Shown: piece by piece, positions 33,313 through 44,891 of the stretch
Layout: each line of letters starts with the position of its first letter
How positions within the stretch are numbered: the stretch's first letter is position 1
DNA from: Lentinula raphanica
Taxonomy: Eukaryota > Basidiomycota > Agaricomycetes > Agaricales > Omphalotaceae
NCBI GenBank assembly: GCA_027919835.1
Contig: JANVFP010000008.1
Location: 62,001-126,000 of the forward strand
Direction: 5' to 3'
Length of the DNA stretch: 64,000 nucleotides
Made by a program: the position numbers and the translations under genes
Notes under the pieces: generated by a model
Database searches by the model: none
The model's input: only the letters and a program-made list of their open reading frames with translations
What the model was told of the DNA's origin: nothing

Positions 33313-34334
33313 ATGTCTAGATCTCCTGAGGGTGTTACCAAAACTTACCATCGCGACACGTACCCTGCGATCTCCCCAACTAAGCCCTCTCTCAGTCAGG
33401 CTGGGAGAGCAGTCCTTATCACGGGAGGCGGTGGCGGAATAGGGTTCGAGATCGCACGCTCCTTCGCCAAGGCTAGTGCCTCCAAAGTCATCATTGTTGG
33501 ACGCAGGGGCCCTGTCTTGGATGCTGCAGCAGCCAAATTGCGGGAAGAATTCAAGGGTTCTCCTACTGAATTCTTGACTCGCCAGGGAGACATCGGGGAT
33601 GACGAGTTCATCTCCTCCCTCTGGGACTTCCTGAACTCCCAAAACATCTTCGTTCGTGTGTTGGTCCTCAACGCCGCACATGTCACTCCGTTCGGGCCTG
33701 ATACGCTGAAATTGGATAAGCGAGACATCATGGAGGCTTTCAACGTTAATGTTGGGGGTAACTTCCAGATGACGGTCAAGTTCGTAAACCAGGCTCTGCG
33801 ACCCGCAGGCCAGCAGCTCAATCTGATCAACGTATCCACGGCTGGTATCCATATGATTCCTTCACCCAATCAGACCACGTATACCACCACCAAGGCAGCA
33901 TTCACTACGCTTGTTGGAAGGATTGCCGATGAACATCCTGTCGAGGATATTCAGATCATCTCTTATCATCCGGGCGCTATATACTCGGAGGGTGCCTCCA
34001 AAGTCGTTGACAAAGATGTTCTAAACTGGGATGAGTGTAAGTGTTATCGTTGAGAATATCTTTTATAATCACTGAAAGCTATGTAGTCGCGCTACCAGCA
34101 GACTACGCCGTTTGGGCAGCGTCTCCAGAAGCGTCCTGGTTGCATGGCAGGTTTGTTTGGGCACATTGGGATGTGGATGAGCTCAAGGCGGATGAGAACG
34201 TTGCGAAGCTATTGGAACAAGAGAAGGGATTCTTGAGAGTTGCAGTCCAAGGCCTGAGTGAGGTCAATATAAAGGCAATGCTGACACAGAGCAACCAAAA
34301 TGAACCCACCTGGATCAAACCGAGTCCCAAATAG
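33313..34334 (+). CDS. Short-chain dehydrogenase, paralogue 2
   Basis: Two exons (33313-34036, 34087-34334; intron 50 nt, phase 1) encode 323 residues. It is a classical Rossmann-fold enzyme with the cofactor loop ITGGGGGIGFEIA (residues about 35-47). An NAAH sequence replaces the usual NNAG, and the catalytic serine in STAG is followed by Y-x3-K in YTTTK. The N-terminus carries a conserved family leader (TKTYHRDTYPAIS) seen in all four copies. The C-terminal module ALPADYAVWAASPEASWLHG and WAHWD is also shared and is typical of a fungal-specific subgroup. Arg/Gly residues after the second strand (GRR) hint at NADP preference. The substrate is unknown. The last 20 residues are unique to this copy. 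Confidence 0.85.
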
Positions 34335-34737
34335 AACGAGGAATGGTTTGATTGGCCACTTTGTACATCAAACTAGGTAAAAAGGTCGCAGTCGGTTCCT
34401 AGAGGTCGGTGTAAACAGAGGAAAGCAGTTGTGGCATAACTTCGTTAAATAGTAGTCGAAATGTGACATCAGTGAATTCGAACTTGATCCTCTCGAGGAG
34501 GTGGACCTTCCTCTCAATCAGCGTGATTATCTAGCGACTGGCATCTTCCGAGTGGGAAGATGTGCTCGTTCTTTCGATGCGTGAAGGCGGTTGATTGAAG
34601 TCAGGTCAAAGTTGTGATCATCACGAGGGCGCAAAGCGGAAGAGCGGAATCCTTTTCCGGATCCCGCTCCGCTTCTAAGTTTTGACTTTGAAGACCCACG
34701 TCTTTTGTTTCTCATTCCTTTCCACTATCTACTCACT
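34335..34737. other. Intergenic before the flavocytochrome b2 gene
   Basis: This is the 3' flank of dehydrogenase 2 and the promoter region of the lactate dehydrogenase gene. No TATA box or coding frame stands out. Confidence 0.4.
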
Positions 34738-37248
34738 ATGCTATCCGGAAAAGAGGTAGCACAGCACAATAATCGTGAAAGCTGCTGGATTATCGTACAT
34801 GGTAACACAAACTCAATGCACCATTCAATGGGTCTCAACGATTGATTCAACCCTCCATAGGCAAGGTATACGATGTCACCGATTTCCTTGACGGTAAACC
34901 AGGGATGTTCTTCTCGAAGTCGTTCATGGTGCTGATCATATACACTAGATCATCCAGGTAACACCACTCTCTACGCTTGAAATATCCTCGGCTCAATGAA
35001 ATAGGCGGGAGTAGAATCATTCTGAAATATGCAGGCAAGGATGCAACGTGAGTTTCTCAGTCTCATTCGTAGTCCTATGGGTCCCTTACCAAGCCGCTAT
35101 AGACAGGAATATGACCCAATCCACCCGCCAGATGCAATTACATCCAATCTACCACCAGAGAAGCAGTACGTCAATGTTGCATGGCAAGAATCGCTGATTC
35201 CAATGCATTGTAGTCTTGGGCCCGTACAGCCGGATACTGTGGAGAAGGTTGAAGTCCAGATAACCGATGAGGAGAAGGAGCGGCTGGAGAGAATTGAGAG
35301 ACGTCCTTCGTTAAGCGAGATCCTCAACTTACATGATTTCGAGGTGAGCTTTCGTGAGCTCTCCCTCTTTCACGCGACCTACTCATGATTTGTGTCCTCT
35401 AATCACTATATAGTCGATTGCAAAAGAAGTTATGCCGGTGAAAGCATGGGCATACTACTCCTCTGCCGCGGACGACGAGATCACCATCCGAGAGAACCAC
35501 GCTGCTTATCATAGGTGTGTATTTTGAAGAATCGGGAAACGCAGAACGCTTCATTAACCATCCATTCTCAAGGATATGGTTCCGCCCTCGGATATTGCGT
35601 GATGTGACCAGCGTTGATTTCTCTTCAACAATCTTAGGACATAAGACCTCCATGCCAATCTATATCGTATGGTTTTGACCTCGATATATTCCCGAGTTCT
35701 GACTAATCTCTGTCTGGCTTGTTCATCCGCGGTATTTAGACCGCGACTGCACTAGGAAAGTTGGGTCACCCTGACGGAGAACTGATCCTTACTAGAGCAG
35801 CTGCAAAACACGGTGTGATACAAATGGTGAGGACGACTCATCATGTTTACGAAAAGCACAACGATACATCAAGCGGTAGATTCCCACTTTAGCCTCTTGT
35901 TCTTTCGACGAATTAGTTGATGGTGCACAACCCGGTCAAGTACAGTTCTTCCAACTGTGAGTTGTCTTTCGATGGGCACGTATGGCTTGCCGCTGCTCAA
36001 ATGTTGTATCAGATACGTGAACAAAGACCGAGCCATCACCAAAAGAATCGTTCAGCATGCAGAATCAAGGGGAATTAAAGGCCTTTTCATCACTGTCGAT
36101 GCGCCTCAGCTAGGTCGACGAGAAAAGGCAAGATAGTTTCAACTGTTCTCTCGTCAGACCCAGTGTTAAACGCTGATTCTTAGGACATGCGGCAAAAGTT
36201 CGAAGCTGAAGATCCTGCGGAAGTTTCGAAAGCGGGGAAGGATCATGTAGATCGTTCTCAAGGAGCTGCGAGGGCCATCAGTGTACGTGGATCCACAAAG
36301 CACTGATATTTCTGTGCAGTCCTGCTCATGTTTTTGTTTGCAGTCTTTCATTGACCCAGGATTGCATTGGGGTGATCTCAAGTGGTTCAAAAGCATAACC
36401 AGAAGTGAAGTTCTGAATCATACTCGTTCATCACCAATCACTCAATCAATATCTAGTGCCCCTCATCCTCAAGGGCGTGCAATGCTGGGAAGTAAGTTCT
36501 TCTCAATTTGTCGATAGCGCTTCGTCCAATACTTCTTTTCACCATCCTAGGACGCTTTAGAAGCTTATGATCAAGGAATGGCCGGGGTAGTCCTTTCGAA
36601 TCATGGTGGTCGTCAATTGGATTTTGCCCGTTCTGGTGTTGAGATTCTCGCCGAATGTGTCAAGCATTTGAGGGACAAACGGGGGCTCAGTTTTCCGAAT
36701 GAGAAATTCCAGCTTTTTGTGGATGGTGGAGTCAGAAGAGCCACAGATGTTCTGAAGGCTGTCGCGTTGGGTGCTACGGCGGGTGAGTATTATGCCCTGT
36801 CAACCATCTTGAGCTTATCTCAACCTGAACACTTTCTTATGCAGTCGGCATCGGTCGACCGTTCTTATACGCATACTCCGCTTATGGGCCTGACGGCGTC
36901 GACAGAGCTCTGCAGATTCTTCATGTACGTGCATGCTGCAACTCCTCATCCGTCTCCGATCATCTGATTCGTATTCCTCCTGTGTGCCTTCAGGACGAAT
37001 TTGAGATGAACATGCGGCTACTGGGAGCGCCATCCATCAAAGACGTTGTACCCGAAATGGTCGACGCTTCGAATCTTACTTCGCATATTGTCGCCGTTCC
37101 AAGCGATTCTCTGTTTAACACGAACTGTATGTCAATTGCCAAACTTCTCCACCTGATGTTTTCGAGGCTGATATATTCTGGTCCGTTCTGATTAGATGAA
37201 GTTATGCAGCATGCGGTATTGAAAGTACCAGCAAAGGCGAAGATATAG
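34738..37248 (+). CDS. CYB2: Flavocytochrome b2, L-lactate dehydrogenase (cytochrome)
   Basis: Eighteen exons with consistent phases encode 502 residues. The cytochrome b5 domain (1 to about 80) has the first haem ligand in DDHPGGS and the second in YDPIHPP. The FMN-binding alpha-hydroxy-acid oxidase barrel (about 125-480) shows [12 protein letters not shown], the active-site histidine in SNHGGRQLD, and the phosphate-binding end [13 protein letters not shown] and GIGRPF. The enzyme oxidises L-lactate to pyruvate and passes electrons to cytochrome c. Yeast CYB2 has a presequence for the intermembrane space; here translation starts almost directly in the b5 domain, so either the location is cytosolic or a 5' exon is missed. 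Exon 3 is only 9 nt (34949-34957) and carries the haem-ligand HP. The intron at 36128-36183 uses a GC donor (AAG-GCAAGA). A distant substrate variant within the hydroxy-acid oxidase family cannot be excluded. Confidence 0.9.
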
Positions 37249-37664
37249 GTGGATATTCTATTCGATGAACATATTAGACACTGGATATAAATGCACTGGA
37301 TATCAATACATATGCGAGTTTTGTGCAGTTGTTTCCTGCCGAGTGTACTTTAACTTCACTTTCCTCGTGTTCTAACAGCAGGTCGACGGATCCGAGATGC
37401 CTGAGCCACGTCCAAAAAGACGTTGCTGCTGAGTCCTGGTAGGCATCTCCGAATTGCTGTGAAATGTCTGTCGGCTCCTCACACGTCCTACTACTAGTAT
37501 CCGAATACGCACCTCGTACACTAGCAAGTAGTTTAGTTGTTCCGGTCAAGAAGATTATCAGGGACCCAAGATGTCTCGGCAATTGGTTTCATTCAGCATC
37601 ATACTAGAGGATGATCTGGTAGGCACTACTCGTCTTCCTGGCTCCGTCTATCCCAACTTCAACA
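37249..37664. other. Intergenic, convergent gene ends
   Basis: The 3' ends of the flavocytochrome gene and of dehydrogenase 3 face each other. No gene or repeat was seen. Confidence 0.4.
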
Positions 37665-38642
37665 TTATTGGTTCATGAATTCTCCAGGATTGACTTCTGT
37701 CAAACCTTGAACTCCTACTCTCAGGAAACCACTTTCTGTCGCCAATCGATCTGTAATCGCTTTGTTCGATCTCAACTCCTCTACGTCCCAATGCGCCCAC
37801 ACAAAACGGCCATGAAGCCAAGCGGCCTCCGGAGAAGCCGCCCAAACAGCGTAGTCTGCTGGTAAAGCCACTGCAGACTTGATATTAAATTGAGATACAC
37901 ACACGAAAGATCAATGCTCACTTTCATCCCACTTGAAGAGATTTTTGTCAAAGTGCGAAGCGGCACTTTCGGAATACTGGACGCCTGGATGGAAGGAGAT
38001 GATCTGAACGTCCTCGACAGGATGTTCATCAGCAATCCTTCCGAGGAGTGCAGCGAATGCCGCTTTGGAGGATGCATAAGGATTCTGAGTCGGCGCGGGG
38101 TTCATGTGAATACCAGCTGTGGATACGTTGACTAGATGCAATTTCTGGCCTTTCTGACGCAATGGTTGATCTACGAACTTGGTCGACATAAGGAGGTTTC
38201 CCCCGACATTGACGTCAAAGGCTTTCATGACTTCTGCCTTGTCCATACGTAACGTATCGGGTGCCATTGGAAAGAAATGTGCAGCGTTGAGGATCAACAC
38301 CTCAACCAAGATGTTCTGAGAATTTAGATAATCCCAGAGCGCAGTGACAGAAGAATCGTCACCGATGTCTCCCTGTTGGGAGATGATTTCGGTAGAGTTT
38401 TTGAATTCTTCTCGTAATTTGTCTGCTGCTGAGTCCACGACGGAGCGTCTGCGCCCCATGATGACGATCCTAGAGGCACCAGCTTTGGCAAATGAACGCG
38501 CGATCTCGAAGCCTATGCCACTACCACCTCCGGTGATGAGGACAGTTCTCCCAGCCTGACTGAGAGCGGGTCTAGTAGAGGAGATGGCTGCATATGTATC
38601 ACGATGATAAGTTTTCGTGATGGACAGGCTGTTGAACGACAT
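37665..38642 (-). CDS. Short-chain dehydrogenase, paralogue 3
   Basis: Two exons (38642-37922, 37870-37665; intron 51 nt, phase 1) encode 308 residues. Motifs are ITGGGSGIGFEIA, LNAAH, STAG, YASSK and the shared C-terminal VWAASPEAAWLHGRF. A TATA box (TATAAAAG on the minus strand, 38686-38693) lies about 45 bases before the ATG. It is closest to paralogue 4: both begin MSFNSL and share the LFPMAPDTL-type region, so 3 and 4 are a recent tandem pair, and both differ from the plus-strand pair 1 and 2. It is an NAD(P)-dependent oxidoreductase with unknown substrate. Confidence 0.85.
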
Positions 38643-38730
38643 ATCTGTGAAGGTCTGTAAGTTCGAATATTAGTCGGATGAACATCTTTTATACGTAGTA
38701 CAAAGTAGAGCAGACCCAGGGTCGCTCAAT

Positions 38731-38900
38731 AACGAGTTTACTCTTTTTTTCGTGTACTACAGACGGCTAGCCAGGCTAGTCGCTCAAATATCGCACGACG
38801 CATGTCACACCCACGAACGAGTTTACTCTTTTTTTCGTGTACTACAGACGGCTAGCCAGGCTAGTCGCTCAAATATCGCACGACGCATGTCACACCGAAA
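38731..38900. repeat. 85-bp tandem duplication
   Basis: Two almost identical 85-bp units lie head to tail (38731-38815 and 38816-38900), upstream of dehydrogenase 3. Each has a thymine run followed by GTGTACTACAGACGGCTAGC. A 27-bp core of the unit recurs once more at 49396-49422, also after a thymine run, which suggests a dispersed repeat family. Confidence 0.85.
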
Positions 38901-39572
38901 TCCGAGAAACTAAGCCCTTTTAGGTTTTTCTGGAAGTCCGGTATTCCTTTGACTTGCTCATCGATAACGTCTACACAACGTTCATGGAGACTTACAGTAA
39001 AACGATGAGCCATGTACATGTACTAACCTCAGGTCTGTATCGATAATCCTATGCGAGAATATTTGGCATGCTGAGTGCCTCTCAGTAACTCTCAGCCAGC
39101 GGCAAGGTATAAACAAAAAAGTGTATCGATAGAAGGCATAACGTAGTACTAATCGATAGGACTCCTTGGAATCCCGGAGCTAGTACTTCCACAAGAAATC
39201 TAGTTCATCAGAGAACTATTGGGTCCGATTGGAAATGAGATACGGTTGGATGCGGCGTGCGCACTGGAGCAGCTGGTATGATGGTACTAGTAGTCGGTAT
39301 CAGCAGATACCCTAATGCCGTCGATGAGCCGCTAGCTGGGTCAGGCTGGGCGCCGTCCGAGTCAAGAGAGCGAAAGCGTATGTCTAAAGACTATTGGCAC
39401 CGTGTTGGTAGTAGCCAATAGAGGCTTGCTTCTTAACTCCAAAGCTGTCGTTCTGAAGGGAAAGATTGTAAGGTGAGACCAATACGCTCGAACAGTGAAT
39501 TCATTCAGAAGATCAGCGATATTTCTGTAAGCAATATTACTCGTGTTCCTGGCTCTGTCCATCCCCAGAGCG
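38901..39572. other. Intergenic between dehydrogenases 3 and 4
   Basis: No gene is visible. The stretch separates a tandem pair on the same strand and includes the 3' flank of paralogue 4. Confidence 0.4.
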
Positions 39573-40554
39573 TCATTGGTTCATGAATGCCGCGAGATCA
39601 ACCTCTGTCAAGCCTTGTACTGCTACTTTGAGGAAACCGCTCTCGGTCGTCAACCGATCCATGAACTTCTTGTCAGACTTCAGCTCCTCTACATCCCAGT
39701 GCGCCCATACGAAGCGGCCATGAAGCCAAGAAGCCTCCGGAGAGGCTGCCCAAACAGCGTAGTCTGCTGGTAAAGCCACTGCGAAATGGATATCAGATTT
39801 TGAACGTGCACAAACAGGTTTCGTGCTTACTCTCGTCCCACTTGAAGAGATTCTTGTCGAAGTACAAAGAGGCACTTTCAGAATACAGAACGCCTGGATG
39901 GAAGGAAAGAATCTGAACATCTTCGACGGGGTGCTCGTCGGCTATCCTTCCAAGGAGTGCAGCGAATGCCGCTTTAGAAGTTGCATAGGGGTTCTGAGTC
40001 GGTGCGGGGTTCATGTGAATAGCACCCGTGGATACATTAACCAAGTGTAGCTGATGGCCTTTCGGACGCAACGATTGGTCTACGAACTTGGATGACATGA
40101 GGAGGTTGCCCCCGACATTGACGTCGAAGGCTTTCATGACTTCTGCCTTGTCCATGTGTAAAGTATCGGGTGCCATTGGAAATAGATAGGCAGCGTTTAG
40201 AATCAGTACGTCAACAAGGATGTTCTGAGATTTCAAGTAATCCCAGAGCGCAGCGACAGAAGAATCGTCGCCGATGTCTCCCTGTCGAGGTATGAATTCG
40301 GTTGCCGAGTCGTTGAACTCGTCTCGCAACTTCGTTGCTGCAGAGTCCACGACGGCGGCCCTGCGTCCCACGATGATAATCCTAGAAGCACGAGCTTTGG
40401 CGAATGAACGGGCAATCTCGAAGCCTATTCCACTGCCACCTCCAGTGATAAGGACGGTTTTCCCAACCTGACTGAGTGAAGGTTTGGTAGGGGAGATGGC
40501 TGCATATGTATCGCGATGGTAGGTTTTGGTTATGGTGAGACTGTTGAACGACAT
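39573..40554 (-). CDS. Short-chain dehydrogenase, paralogue 4
   Basis: Two exons (40554-39831, 39778-39573; intron 52 nt, phase 1) encode 309 residues. The start was set at MSFNSLTITK to match paralogue 3; an in-frame extension upstream lacks family similarity. Motifs are ITGGGSGIGFEIA, LNAAY (tyrosine in place of the histidine found in copies 1-3), a serine in STGAIH, and YATSK. TATATAAG lies at about 40597-40604, 45 bases before the ATG. The NAAY variant and STGA in place of STAG are small active-site-proximal differences that could alter substrate choice. The reaction is presumed to be an NAD(P)-linked carbonyl/alcohol conversion. Confidence 0.85.
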
Positions 40555-41263
40555 GTGTGTGGGTTCGATTGTCTTGAAGGACTTTTGATGGCACAACTTA
40601 TATATGCAGCGCTGAAACCAGACATTGAGATTGAGGTACACTCTACTCCTGTACGAGAATGTCGATGAGCCACCTGTGCCGTCCTTTACAGTAAGCATTG
40701 AACTGGATGACAGAGCATCTATGATCATACAACTTTGCTTTTTAGTCATCCTAGACTGTTTTGAGTCTCTGCGGAGCCTGCTCGGCATGAAAAAAATATC
40801 AATTTGAACGTCGACCCTATGAAGATGACCAACATACGGCAAATTATATCAGAAATAATCAGACTATATCCTCCCTATACCGGGTTAAGAGAAATTTACA
40901 CCAATTCCATCTCATGAGCGGCGGAACGCAAAGTTGTACAATGTACTGAGTTTCTTTGTATTCTTCGCGTATGTCTGAGGAATGTAAGTAGAGATACCTG
41001 AGAGATACGTACATATCCATCCATCTTCTGTGCAACTTGCCGAGTCTCGAGATGCTTGGTACTCCTCCACGACGCACTAGTCACACATGAGTTATGCTCA
41101 CCTTGGTTCAACGTTATTGAGGACTATGAACACCGGAGTAGCACCGACGTATTTCAATAAACCCCTTTAGAGGAGCATGGCAGAGTATGATTGAACACCG
41201 AGCGGATGGGCATATGCAGGTCTTGTAGAACTAGCACTACAAGCATGGGTAGTCTAAGCCAGG
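40555..41263. other. Intergenic
   Basis: This stretch holds the promoter of dehydrogenase 4 and the 3' flank of the TMEM70-like gene. No gene was seen. Confidence 0.4.
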
Positions 41264-42242
41264 TTATGGTTGTATTTCGAATAACTCCTCATGTACTTGA
41301 AAGTGCCTAAAGATAACGACAAATTATCAGTAGATGGTAGTATTTTGCCAATTACGACTCACTTGATGATGCGTCCAATACCACGACATTTCCCAATAAT
41401 ATTACCTGCGCGCACTCCTTCATTGGTCTCATCCTGTGGGTATTCCCAAGTTACTACCCAGCTACCGAGAACGTTGCCTTTCGCGTCAAATGTTTCTGCG
41501 ACCGTTTCTTCGGAATTGGGAGTGATAGTAGAAGGTGATGTCTCGGAAGACGAGGAAGAAGAAGGCAGTTCCAATTCGTCAGCCAATTGCCATTTGGCAA
41601 ATGGACGTTCAGTGGTGGCCAAGAAAGATGTGTCGTACACCTGGACAAAAGTCAGCTTCAGAGTAGCAATATATCTGGAGCTCACCCTTGTTATCCTGGT
41701 CTGAAGCCTCCAATTCGCAGTGATCAACTCCAAACCCATCGGGGCCCCGTCTTCTGGTTCTAATCGACGGAGAGTTGTAACGTAGGGTCTACCTACCCAA
41801 GCTGCAGCACACATAGGTTTTGTTCATGAAAGTTTTTCTGAAATGGCAAACGAAACGAACCGATCAGCCCAGTACTAACTCCACTGGTTCCAACAGCCAA
41901 TCCAGCTAAGCATGTCCGGGCAAAGAATGGAAGTTGCGATTCAATGACGAAGATGAGAGGCGCCAAAGAGCACGAGAGGGAGAGAGAAGCAAGCGAGAAT
42001 ATTTTCAGTCGTCGAAAGGTAGATGTTAACGGAGCATTGTAAATTAGATTGGGGTCAGTCGAATCGACGAGGCCATCATTCGACTTTTGCGTTGCAGGTG
42101 AAGTATTTCGGGTTCGAGAGTACACGGAAAATGTTCTTCGGCGTGCCAGAGTGTGATGGATCGACCATGGTAATGATGAGGATATAGAACCAACAACGTT
42201 GGCTCTTGGTGGTGGCAGTCGGCAAATGGCAGAACGAAACAT
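41264..42242 (-). CDS. TMEM70-like mitochondrial inner-membrane protein
   Basis: Exons 42242-41861, 41801-41686, 41640-41363 and 41306-41264 give 272 residues. If the last intron (56 nt, GTGAGT donor overlapping an in-frame TGA) is not spliced, the protein ends at 41359 instead. The N-terminus is basic and free of acidic residues (MFRSAICRLPPPRANVVG onward), as expected for a mitochondrial presequence. Two membrane spans follow: KIFSLASLSLSCSLAPLIFV and LAGLAVGTSGVSTGLIG. LIYNAPLTSTFRRLK before the first span and GRPYVTTLRRL after the second match the TMEM70/TMEM186/TMEM223 family, which acts in assembly of respiratory complexes. The gene is head to head with the dynactin gene, with only 45 bases between the two ATGs. 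A decayed copy lies at 45860-46304. Confidence 0.75.
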
Positions 42243-42287
42243 GTGCCGAAATTCAAAAACAGCTTTGACCTTCCTATACGCGTTATA
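42243..42287. promoter_or_regulatory. 45-bp divergent start region between TMEM70-like and DCTN5 genes
   Basis: Only 45 bases separate the two start codons. The promoter elements of each gene must therefore lie within this gap or inside the partner's transcribed region. The same arrangement is kept in the decayed copy (46305-46349). Confidence 0.6.
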
Positions 42288-43076
42288 ATGGAACCACCAA
42301 TATACTACTCTCGAACAGAGTTCATCGAAACTGTATGCCTCTTGAAGACCTCCTGCAAGCTAAACAAGACTCTAATACACTTCGTTAGGATACAGGCAAC
42401 AAAGTTTCTCGCCGTGCCACAATTGCTGGACCTCAAAACATCATCCTCGGTGGCAAGACCATTATCTCTAGCGGAGCAATCATACGTGGCGACTTGCGTC
42501 GCTCGGGTCCTGGACATGCTGTAGTCATTTCTCTAGGCAGATACTGCGTTGTAGGTGAAGGATGTGTGATGCGACCGCCATACAAAACATATCGGGGCGC
42601 GTTCAACTATTATCCAATGAAAGTCGGTGATTATGTGCATATCGGAGCAGGAAGTGTGGTTGAAGCTGCGACGATTGGAAACTACGTGCAGATTGGCAAA
42701 AACTGCATAATTGTGAGCGTTTTCCTCCTTGGGCATTTAGTATTTGTCAATTAGGGTAGGGAAAGTTCACTATCATCAAAGACTGCGCAAGAATAGCAGA
42801 CAATACTGTCGTTCCTCCCAATACTGTTATTCCTGCTCTTTCCTTGTTCGCTGGGTCTCCAGGTGAGCGGTCAACAGATCCATCATCCGGTTGTCTCTAA
42901 CCCATTTGCTGCGTGCCAGGTCGCTTCGTCGAAGATCTGCCGGAATCAACACAGGACATTGTCGAAGTCCACACAAAACAGGTATGCACAACATCTTCCA
43001 TGACTATACATTCTCATTCCTTGAATGTGGCGGATAGTATTATTCGCGTTTTCAACCATTAGATCGGGATCGTTAA
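42288..43076 (+). CDS. DCTN5: Dynactin subunit 5 (p25)
   Basis: Five exons (42288-42332, 42389-42712, 42760-42862, 42920-42981, 43038-43076) encode 190 residues, close to the usual length for p25. The sequence MEPPIYYSRTEFIETDTGNK and later GGKTIISSGAIIRGDLRR, VGEGCVMRPPY and HIGAGSVVEAATIGNYVQIG follow the left-handed beta-helix hexapeptide pattern of dynactin p25. The C-terminus QYYSRFQPLDRDR is complete. In dynactin, p25 belongs to the pointed-end complex that links dynein to cargo such as endosomes. All donors are intact here, in contrast to the second copy at 46350-47110. The gene is divergent from the TMEM70-like gene. Confidence 0.92.
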
Positions 43077-43863
43077 TGTCGATAGGGAATCAAAGAAGAG
43101 GATCTCGGACTCCCTCGAATGCTTCGATGTGAACACCAGAATGCAATACTTGCGATGTTCTTCTGCGATCGTAAATAAGGGATTCGTGAGTGCTTCAAAC
43201 CCTCGTATACGCCACCTCAAGGCAGTTGTTCATCTGTTTTCTAGACTGTAACATAAGTCTACCGTCTTATTTCGTATTCACTGTTGTTGAATGCATGAAC
43301 TTCAAGACCAGTGACTCGACTAGTGGGATATCAGGAAGGACGAAAAGTCACTAGTACTCGTCGTGTATCGTTCGTTAGTCGCGATCCGTTTGATTGACAC
43401 CCAGTCAACAGCAGTTGTTGCATGCATATGAACTTCAAAATTGTTGAGAAATACACAAACGGTAGATCCAGCTTTTCCTCTGAACCACCCGTAAGGATAC
43501 CTTCCTTGTACTCATTCATCTTCGTGCTTGGGTAGGTGACGACAAAGACTCTCCAACAATGTTTCGTTCAGGATCTCTTTATACAGCGATCCAGTAGAGA
43601 GAATCCACAGCCAAATGCTTCCATAATTAAAACCAAAGGTTGAAAGCATGTGCCCACCATTACGACATCGAGCATTCGCTTCCTCTCCCATCAAAGGCAA
43701 AGCAAGCATTGAGCGCTTGAGCATCATTACTTAGCAGGAAGGGTCAATACATGAATGGCAAAGTTCTGTTAAACACACTCGGTATCTGCTCGGTATCAAG
43801 CAACATGCTATAAACAGCAGAGAAGAGCTTAGAGATGCGAAGCAATTCGTCAACAGTAGAGGT
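43077..43863. other. Intergenic
   Basis: This stretch holds the 3' flank of the dynactin gene and the 3' flank of P1. No gene could be supported. Confidence 0.4.
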
Positions 43864-44591
43864 CTACTCCTGAGTCACTGACAGCCCAAATTGAGCCGCA
43901 GTTTGCAGATCAACAGTAGGTGCTTGCACAGACGTTCCGAGGGCCTCGAGATGTCGGGGATGCATTGGGGCACACAGCTCCGCAATTGGCTGATCGCGAT
44001 AAACTATCTGCAATCGTGTACCCTGCGCAACAAAGTACTTTTCTGGCCCTACCAAAGGATCTATGCTCAAGGTATCTTGGAAGCAGCGCTCGAACGTTGG
44101 AATATGCACCCAGGAAGTGCTATGAGCCTGATAGACATGAAACTCTGCAGGAGGACGAATGGGTCGAAGGCGCAGGTCCGTCAAGTCAAAGAAATAGCCG
44201 AAGAATGAGAGGTTTGGTTCGCCGCTTGCCCAGAACCGGATGAAGAGATCTCCTTTGTCAGGAAGAGAGATTCGAGCGAGACGAACAGTCTCGTCGTGAT
44301 CCATCTGCGGAGGAGCACCGACAACTGCCAAGGTGCCGGTTGGGCCGTCTGGACCGTAGCTACTGACAGTTCTGGGTAGATTTGTTGCGTAATGCTGGTA
44401 CTCGAATCCAGCCTCGTCGGAACGGGTTGGCTAAGAAGAAAGGTACACAGAGAATGAGTTTTGTGAATAAAGCATACTGGACGGAAACGAACCGTGGAGT
44501 TGTTCCCATCAGGTGTCCCTCCTAGTGCAAGCGGCCCCAGGCTATTTGTAATGGGTACAGAGAATGGGGGCGTTCCATGGACGTTATTCAT
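43864..44591 (-). CDS. Unknown protein, P family member 1
   Basis: Exons 44591-44493 and 44430-43864 (intron 62 nt, GTTCGT donor, phase 0) encode 221 residues. The first 33 residues are polar with no signal peptide. The core (about 75-205) is shared by all four copies and contains PPQMDHDETVR, ARISLP, RFWASGEP, FFGYFFDL, LRPIRPP, a PTFER segment, GPEKYFV, GTRLQIVY, and HPRHLEALGTSVQAPT. The mix of short hydrophobic strands with conserved turns suggests a compact beta-rich domain. I do not recognise a named family. It is followed by relatives P2 (broken), P3 and P4, all on the minus strand. Confidence 0.75.
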
Positions 44592-44891
44592 GGTTCTTTT
44601 GAGATTCAACAAGCCAACTTGAGTGAGTGAAGGTCGCCCTATGTATCGAAGGGGGTACTCACCTGATTTTTATGAAGTAGGGAGGATGTTGAGGCCAGGT
44701 TGAGGCCAGGTTGAGGCTGCTGTTCAGACTCAAGCCTTCACGTCATTCATATGAAGGCGGGTTGCTGGTACACACAGTAAAATGATCTATGAGTCAGAGC
44801 AAGACGGTCCTGACAATCAAATATTTCAATACGTACTGCAATACACGAACTCCGAATGAGACATGATTCATGTACTACTCGGTGTACCGTG

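Noticed and set aside
38731..38900. CRISPR-like array
   Set aside because: Only two adjacent 85-bp units with no unique spacers, in a eukaryotic genome.
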